From Euryodendron excelsum (taxonomy: Eukaryota; Streptophyta; Magnoliopsida; Ericales; Pentaphylacaceae): a stretch of 64,000 nt of DNA. Under the pieces are notes generated by a model, which saw nothing but the letters and a program-made list of their open reading frames with translations, was not told the origin of the DNA and searched no databases. Shown one piece after another: positions 57,209 through 64,000 of this stretch. Every line of letters begins with the position of its first letter. Within the stretch, counting starts at the first letter, position 1. The stretch is taken from contig CM065388.1 in NCBI GenBank assembly GCA_033060915.1, positions 28,732,001 through 28,796,000 on the forward strand. Reading direction: 5' to 3'. A program made the translations under genes and the position numbers.

Positions 57209-58559
57209 GGAAGCCTACTAAAGATAATGTCGACCAACTAGCCAATGACACGAAAGTGGTGAGTACAAGAGTAGATAAACAAGAAAAGGTGTTAGATCAA
57301 CACACTAGGTTGCTTGAGGATATAGTAAAGCAAATGTCTACCTTGACACAAGCTTTGATCCAAAATGTCCCTGGTAGATTCCTGGCTCAACCTCAACTTA
57401 ATCCGGCAGTGAGGCAAGTATACATTACTAAGGGTAAAACCGACCCTCAAACAAGTTATAAACAAGTACAAGTCATTGCCACTATTAGAAGCAGGAAGTC
57501 ATAGATAAAACCATTCCATCTAAGAGTGAAACAATTAAGCAAAGTGTTGATAAGGGTGATGAAGAAATTGAAAAAGAGAAAGAGCCTAAAGAAGTGGAGA
57601 AGAGTGAGAAGAATGATAAGAGAGAAGAAGAGAGAAAAACCATAGGTGACCCCTTTAAGACATTGAGTGCGGTCAACAAGGAAAAGAGGAAGGACATATT
57701 GAAACATGCCCCATTTTCTCAAAGATTGACCAAGCCTAAAAATGAACTTTTACATGCAGAAATTTAGGAAGTTTTCAAGCAAGTTAAGGTCAATATTCCT
57801 ATCCTTGATGCAATCAAGAAAATATCTTCATATGCCAAGTTCTTGAAGGACTTGTGTTCTTTCAAGAGAAGGTTACATGTTAAGGAGATGGCCATGATGA
57901 ATGAGACCCAAATTACGATTATATAATGCAAGGCCGCTCCAAAATTCAAAGACCTCGGATGCCCTACCATTTCTTGCACCATAGGGGGAACCAAGATAGA
58001 TCAAGCCCTTTAGATCTAAGGTCTAGTGTCAACCTCCTACCTTTTTCAGTGTATAAAAAGGTTGGCCTAGGAGAGTTAAGACCTATCCGTGTGACCTTGC
58101 AATTGGCGAACTATTCTATTAAGATTTCCAGGGGTATCATTGAGAATGTCCTCATTCAAGTTGATCATTTCTACTTCCCGGTTGACATTATCATCCTAGA
58201 TACCCAACCCGTTGAGAGTTGCATGGCTCACAACCAAATTCCCGTCATTCTAGGATGCCCTTTCCTAGCTACTTCGAATGCCATTATTCAATTTAGGAAT
58301 GGGTTGGTGAAGTTATGTTTGGGCAATATTTTCTCGATTGCCAAACAACAAGGTACGTGTGAGGACATTAAGGAAGTAGACTTGATAGAATCCATTGTCC
58401 AATACATTTTGAGAGTGAGTTATTTAAGGACTCTTTAGAGAAAGCCATTGTAAGAAGTGACCCTCATGACTCACTTGAAAGTGATACCATGATTTTGGGG
58501 GAATCTTCTAGTCTAGGGTTAGAGAGTGCCCAATGCATGCAAGTGGGTTAATGGACCCC
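57209..58559 (+). pseudogene. Athila-like gag C-terminus and aspartic protease fragment, broken
   Basis: A fragment of a different Ty3/gypsy element. The first part (57210-57500, DQHTRLLEDIVKQMSTL) is a gag tail. After a frameshift near 57504 comes a Lys/Glu-rich linker, HAPFSQRL (57705-57728) and VNIPILDAIKKISSYAKFLK (about 57788-57847), typical just before Athila-type protease. The protease segment is in a third frame (about 57990-58340): SSVNLLPFSVYKKVGLGEL, then HFYFPVDIIILD and PVILGCPFLATSNAII. At the active site the expected D-x-G reads DLR, so it would be inactive. A trailing piece (58440-58550) continues in another frame. No reverse transcriptase follows, because an LTR interrupts at 58560. 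Confidence 0.8.
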
Positions 58560-60782
58560 TGTTGTGCCCCGGTTTTTGCACTTGAGATAATATATGGGAG
58601 ACACACAGTACTCTCTCATTAGAACTCATCCTCCTTGAAGGACGAGTGCAACTATGTTTAAATTGAAAATTGATTTGAGTAAGGACTTTCAGAAAAGGTT
58701 TGGAGTCGCCACCTAACTTTGTTACATTGAGTTAGGTCACCTAAAACTAAGTAAAGTCCGAAGACACAAACTTAAGATTTTTGAAAAAGTTAGGAAAAAC
58801 TTCCTCAAAAGAGGGGTTTTTTTTTTTTTTTTTTTGGTTGGGAAAACAAATTGTTTGGCAACATTTGGAAAGATTTAAACCCTTTTCTTTGGAAATAAAT
58901 CTGTTTTGGTCTTTTAAAAACAAGGATTCTTTGGTTTGGAGATTGGTTACGGATAGGGAAGATGCACTAGTCTATTATCCTATCCCGCCCTTGCGGTACC
59001 TACATGTCTTTTCACTCTAGGTTCACTCATTTAGAATATCTAATTATCCAATGTCCAATTATATCTAGATTGAGAATTTTAGAAAGAGGTTTGTGTCATC
59101 ACTTTGTGGATGATGTGATGCATGATTTGCAAGTTTATGAAAAGAATTTGAGAAGAGACTTTGAAAAATGGAAATTGGAATTTTGAAAAAGGTTATGACC
59201 GCACCCATTAGGGTTGCCTACGTATCGCTTTGTTAGGAATTAGGCCAGTCGTAGGTCAGACTCGGGGTCCGACTGAAAATAGACACTTTAGGGTCTTTGG
59301 AAAGTTTGACTCGAAAAAGATTTAATTTGAACTTTGATTGGAAGATTGAAAATTAAATTTTGATTTGAAATTGACTTTGATTTGAAATCGAACTTTGAAG
59401 TAGAACTTGGACTTATTTTGGAAAGTTTGAATTCAGACTTTAAATCATTTTGACTTGAATTGGGATTTAAAAACCATCTTGAACTTTGAAATCATCTGGA
59501 TTTAGACTTTAGACTTAGAAATAAGGTTGCAGCTTCCTAACTTCGGATTAGAGTTGAACAGGGGTTTTGGCCTCCTAGGGTTTAGACATACATTTGAAAT
59601 AGAAGGGTTTGATTGAAACTTGAGAAGTTTGATTTTAGAAAGTTTCAAATTAGAAAATACTTGATTTTGGAAAGATTTGGTTTTGGAAAGGTTTGAATTT
59701 GAAAAGGTTTCAATTTAGAAGTTGAAAATTTGAAATTTGGAAAGATTTGGTTTAAGAAGAATTAAATTTGAAAAATTTGAGTTTGAAAAGGTTTGACCTA
59801 GGTTTGAGGTAACTTGGGTTTTAAGCAATTCTAGGACCTAGGGTTTATGCAATGCATTTGAATTGGAAAGATTAGATTTCAATTGAAAAATGAAAGTTTA
59901 TTCTTGGAAAGTTTTGAAATTTAGGAAAGGTTTTGAAATTAAAAAAGATGAGAATTAGGAAAGATTTGATTTATATTTCCTAAAGCAGATTATTAGATTT
60001 TATTTCCAGAAATAGGGTATTTGATTTGGTTTCCTATTTGGACAATATTTGATTTGATTTGAAATTCGAAATCCTTAGTTTGGGAAATCTATCATTTTAT
60101 GTGACTTTTGAATTAGGAAATCTATGATTTCATGCAGAAAATGATTTTGAAAATCTATGATTTGATGCAAATAGAAAGCCATGATTTTATGTGTGAAAAC
60201 CTAGGGTTTCCTAAATATTGACTCTAGAGTTTTGGCTTGGACATCAAGACTCCTAAGTTTTTGGAAAGTAAATCTTTTGAGAAGATTTTTTAGGAAGTGG
60301 ACTTGCAAAACTATTTAGAATGGTTTGAATATAGACTTTTAAAAGTCTCTTAAATATCACACTTTCCTAAAACGATTCTAATAATGAGAAGACTATAACC
60401 ATTCTAAGGTTGTGATTTTGAAAGCAACTGGGGTTTGAAACCCTAATATACACCTTGATGGTCTCATTAAATACAACACTTTCTTAAAACAACCCTAACC
60501 ATGGAACAGCTAGAATCATCTTAGGGTTGTGATTTGAAAACAAGTAGAATTTGAAACCCTAGTATAGACCATAATAGTCTTGTTGAATATAACACTTTCC
60601 TTAAACAACCCTAGCCATGGAATGACTAGAATCATCTTAAGATTGTGGTTTTGAAAACAAGTTTGAAAGCAACTTTGAAAATAACTTTTTTGGATGTAAG
60701 TTTTGAAAGAAAGGTTTTGAATACGATATTGAACGCAATGTATGAAAATGACAACCATAATGCAATAGGGACGTGAGCATAC
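58560..60782 (-). repeat. Diverged family LTR, - strand, partial
   Basis: Starts TGTTGTGCCCCGG and shows the same order as the E1/E2 LTRs but with much sequence change: terminal block with GGTTGCCTACGTATCG (59212-59227), G-poor tract reversed (59300-60300), CTAGCC/GGCTAG-like stem-loops (about 60370-60640). It is cut at 60782 by the next LTR; the remainder should lie right of the window. No primer-binding site adjoins its left end. Left flank ACCCC (58555-58559) is a candidate duplication that cannot be checked here. Confidence 0.75.
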
Positions 60783-63700
60783 TGTAAGCACCCCATTTTT
60801 TGCCCACTTAGCAATCTTCAGCTCAACTGGACTCATATTCAAGCTAGCACAGATACATTCAAGCACAAATCGGCTTTCTAGACTCCAAGTAGTTAATCAA
60901 CCGCTTTGCGGACCTAATAGAGGCAAAATGATCAAAATGCCTTTGGGGCATTGCTCAATCCAATTTCAGTTGGCACGTATTTTAAAGACGGTAAGTCCAT
61001 ATTTTAACCTTAATTTTGGTTTCAATTCCAGTCTAGACTAGGCAAACTCGATTCGGCACATCTTTTGAGAAAGTTAATCCCTCAAATAGTAAGTCCATCC
61101 AGCACGGCATGTTTATCAAGAATGCATAAAACCTCTCAGAATGATAAGCCCCTTTACACTCGCCAATTGGGATAGAACCCTAGTTTTGGAGATGGTAGAG
61201 TGGTTCACTTCTGGCACCTGGTAGCCCGCCAACATAGAATGTTCATTATTCGGCATGTCTTTTGAGAAAGTTGATCCTTCAGACGATAAGACCATCCAGC
61301 AACTTCCTGAGATCAAGCAGTCTTTGGAATGAACACTCATCGTCAGAGTGACGAAAACACTCACAAACATCGCAATTGTCAGAGTGACAAAAACACTTGC
61401 AAACAAGTCGACATCAAGAATGCCAACAAACTCCCATGTCATGATACCGAACACGCCTCTTGGCCGTGAGATGTTTTTTGGAAGAAGGGATACCTTTGGA
61501 AACTAAATCATCACACACCGTTAGAGTGACGAAAACACTCAAAATTCAGGTCAACACTAGTGCTTGTTAGCCCATTCTGATAAAAAATAACTAGACTGCC
61601 CCTTGGGCCCCACCAGTGGACTTCTCGATAAAGTACCTAAGACCTCAGAGTAGTAAGTTCACCCTTTCAAGATTGTCCCAAAAATAATATAGCACGTTCT
61701 AGTGCCTTACAGTCACTTATAGATAGATTTCGAGAGCATTAGGTCAAAATGACCATTTTGCCCTTAAGCATCCAATCTTCTCCAGGAACTACACTGGTTT
61801 TGGATATCAAATTGATTACCTTTCGAGGATGCTTCTAATAGTATTTTCAACCTTCCAATACCTTTCTGAATCATTTCGAGTCCATTCCAATAAACCCAAT
61901 TGAAATAACAATTTTTCCCTTGGTGGGCCGGTCGCTTTTTCCAACCATACTGGCTTTGGGTATCAAACCAAAAATCTCTCGAAACACTCTCAATAGTGGT
62001 TCCAACCTTTGAGCCTTCTCATGAGTTATTTTGGGTTGATTTCAATGCTTTCCGAGTTCAAATGACCATTTCACTACTGGTGGACAGTCGCCTTTTTTAA
62101 CTATTTTGGCTCTGATCATCAAGCCAGTTACCTCTGGGACACTCTTTTGGATTTTCCATCCCATCCCGATAGAGTCTGGCAACTCAAAACATTCTGGATT
62201 ATTCTTGAACTTTTCAAAGTCACTCCTAGTGAAGCCAAGCCAAAAATTGCAAGGTAGTCACTAGGACTGGCACCCAAATCTTCTGCATTGCATCATAAGG
62301 GTCAAATATCTGTTTCTTGCCGCTCCAGAAATTTCCCAAAGTGGCTGGTGCCATTACAATAGGCGCTAGTCACTGTTTTGAGTGCCTATGAATACAGGCC
62401 ACTCCCTGCATATTCTGGGCCTGCAAAATCACTCTAGAAACTCTACCTCCCTGAAAACAGAGCTTGAATTCCCTTAAAACCCTAATTCTCTCCAACCCAC
62501 TCAAACCTTAGCCTCCATCCACTCAAACCCTAGCCTCCATATAACCTATACACTCAAAGCCTTGCCTCTAAGTATCCATTAAAGGTCAAGTCCAGCCTTT
62601 GGCAGCTCTTGAAGATCAACTCAAAGTCCAAGCAAAGTCCACCATCAAAGTTTCAAAGCAAAGAGAAGTCAAGGTAGATTTCTATTTAAATTATGCAACC
62701 CCCCGCTCTCACTTCTCTTTCCTAACCCACTTAGGTTTTCTTTTACTTTAATCCCCATCTTTTACCTCCCCTTTTAGCATGCTTGAAACAAGAGACCTCC
62801 TAGTTCATACCTAGGAAGGCCTTGGAGAGAATCACCGTGTTGGGAATTTTCTTTGAGTTTCCCCTAAGACGGTGTGGGTTTGGCCTCATTGATTATATGT
62901 TAAAGCCAAACCTTATATGTTCACGTCTCTATTGCATTGTAGTTGTTATATTCATGCATTGCATTCAATACTATGTTCAAGGTTATTTTCAAACTTACAC
63001 TAAAGATTGTTTTCAAACTTGCATTCAAAAGAGTTGATTTCAAAATCACACTCCTATGATGATTGTAGCCATGCCATGGTTAGGGTTGTTTTAGAAAAGT
63101 ATTATATTCAATGAGACCATTGTGCTCTATATTAGGGTTTCAAACCCTACGTGTTTTCAAAACCACAACCCTAAGATGATTCTAGGCATTCCATGGTTGG
63201 TGTTGTTTTAGGAAAGTGTTACATTTAACAAGACCATCAAAGTCCATATTAGGGTTTCAAACCCTAATTGTTGTCAAAATTATAACCCTAGAATGATTCG
63301 TCTTCTCATGATTAGAATCGTTTTAGGAAAGTGAGATATTTAAGAGACTAGCAAAAATCTATTCAAACTTCTTTCTAAATAGTTTTGCAAATCTCCTTCC
63401 TAAAAGGTCTTTCAAAGATTCACTTTCCAAAACTCATTCTTGAAGTCCAAGTCAAAATCCTAGAGTCCATGTTTGGGAAACCCTATATTTCTCACATAAA
63501 TTTATGGCTTTCTATTTGCACCAAATCATAGATTTTCAAAACCCTTTTCTACATGAAATCATAAATTTCCTAATTCAAAGGTCACGTAAAATGAAAGATT
63601 TCCAATACTAAAGATTTTTAATTTCAAGTCAAATCAAATCTTGTCCGAATAGGAAACCAAATCAGATATTCTATTTTTTGGAAATAAAATCTAATATTTT

Positions 63701-64000
63701 ATTTTAGAAAATAGAAATTGAATCTTTCTTAATTCTAACCTTTCTTAATTTCAAAACCTTCCAAAAACAAAACTTTTCTTTTTCAATTGAACTCCAATAT
63801 TTTCAATTCAAGTGTATTGCAAAACCCCTAGTTCCCAGGATTGCTTAAATCCCAAGTTACCTTAAACCTAGGTCAAAACTTTTTCAAACTCAATCTTTCA
63901 AATTCAACCTTTCCTAAATCAAATATTTCCAAATTTTGACTTTTCAAATTTCAAATTCAAGCCCTTCTTAATTCAAACATTTCCTAAACTAAATCTTTCC
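60783..64000 (+). repeat. Diverged family LTR, + strand, runs off the window
   Basis: TGTAAGCACCCC at 60783, inserted in the - strand LTR; CATAC (60778-60782) is the likely left duplication. It keeps the family layout: degenerate start-region repeats (60960-61290), inverted repeats GAGTGACGAAAACACTC at 61346-61362 and 61524-61540 (a third at 61382 is broken), 157-bp-type units (61780-62200), GGCGC-type sites near 62345-62370, TATA-like TATGAATA at 62387-62394, leader with AAACCCTA motifs, stem-loops and the start of the G-poor tract. Confidence 0.8.

Noticed and set aside
58800..58845. Poly-T run as a retrogene poly(A) tail
   Set aside because: It lies within the LTR terminal block at a position that is A/T-rich in sister copies, with no processed gene beside it.
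1..64000. Host protein-coding gene
   Set aside because: Every stretch with recognisable coding similarity belongs to a retrotransposon (gag, protease or antisense cargo); the rest is LTR or element-internal sequence.

Overview
This window is plant nuclear DNA made almost wholly of nested LTR retrotransposons. I see no host gene, tRNA, rRNA or CRISPR array. The main family has LTRs of about 4.6-5.4 kb with TGTAAGCACC...GCGACA-type ends, 5-bp target-site duplications (TSDs), a primer-binding site matching plant tRNA-Arg, and a gag of the Ty3/gypsy Tat-Ogre type. Together these suggest a large, repeat-rich seed-plant genome, probably an angiosperm; the species cannot be told.

Nesting, oldest to youngest. 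E0 (+ strand, LTRs outside the window) supplies 1-929, 5995-10387 and 56277 to about 56829. It holds a solo LTR, S1 (+, 930-5994, TSD ACATC), and a complete element, E1 (- strand, 10388-56276, TSD GGTAA). The 5' LTR of E1 is split by a complete element, E2 (+, 22683-52249, TSD ATGAT). The 5' LTR of E2 is itself split by two - strand solo LTRs: S2 (23709-29114, TSD CCCGC/CCCAT) and S3 (32272-37466, TSD TAAAT). To the right of E0 lie an LTR remnant (56830-57208), a broken Athila-like gag-protease fragment (57209-58559), a diverged - strand LTR (58560-60782) and a diverged + strand LTR inserted in it (60783 to the window end).

Coding content is small and all broken. E2 has a gag pseudogene (40005-41967) and no protease, reverse transcriptase or integrase. 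On its opposite strand, between gag and the 3' LTR, is a plant mobile domain (PMD) gene with what looks like a canonical 88-bp GT-AG intron near its C-terminus. E0 and E1 lack gag; in the same antisense slot they carry a different PMD-like/DUF7745-like gene. These elements were therefore non-autonomous and probably moved using proteins of an unseen Ogre/Tat relative.

Each LTR is modular. From its start it has 81-bp tandem units with TTCG-loop stem-loops, small 17-bp inverted repeats (GAGTA-loop-TACTC), 157-bp tandem units, GGCGCC palindromes, a TATA box, a leader with telo-box-like AAACCCTAG motifs, a tract of about 1.5 kb with very little G, and a conserved terminal block. The 17-bp inverted repeats form arrays of about 22 copies in S2 and 12 in S3. 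Their arms change together so that pairing is kept, and they persist in the diverged LTR at the right end. This array and the spliced antisense PMD gene are the two most interesting signals here.
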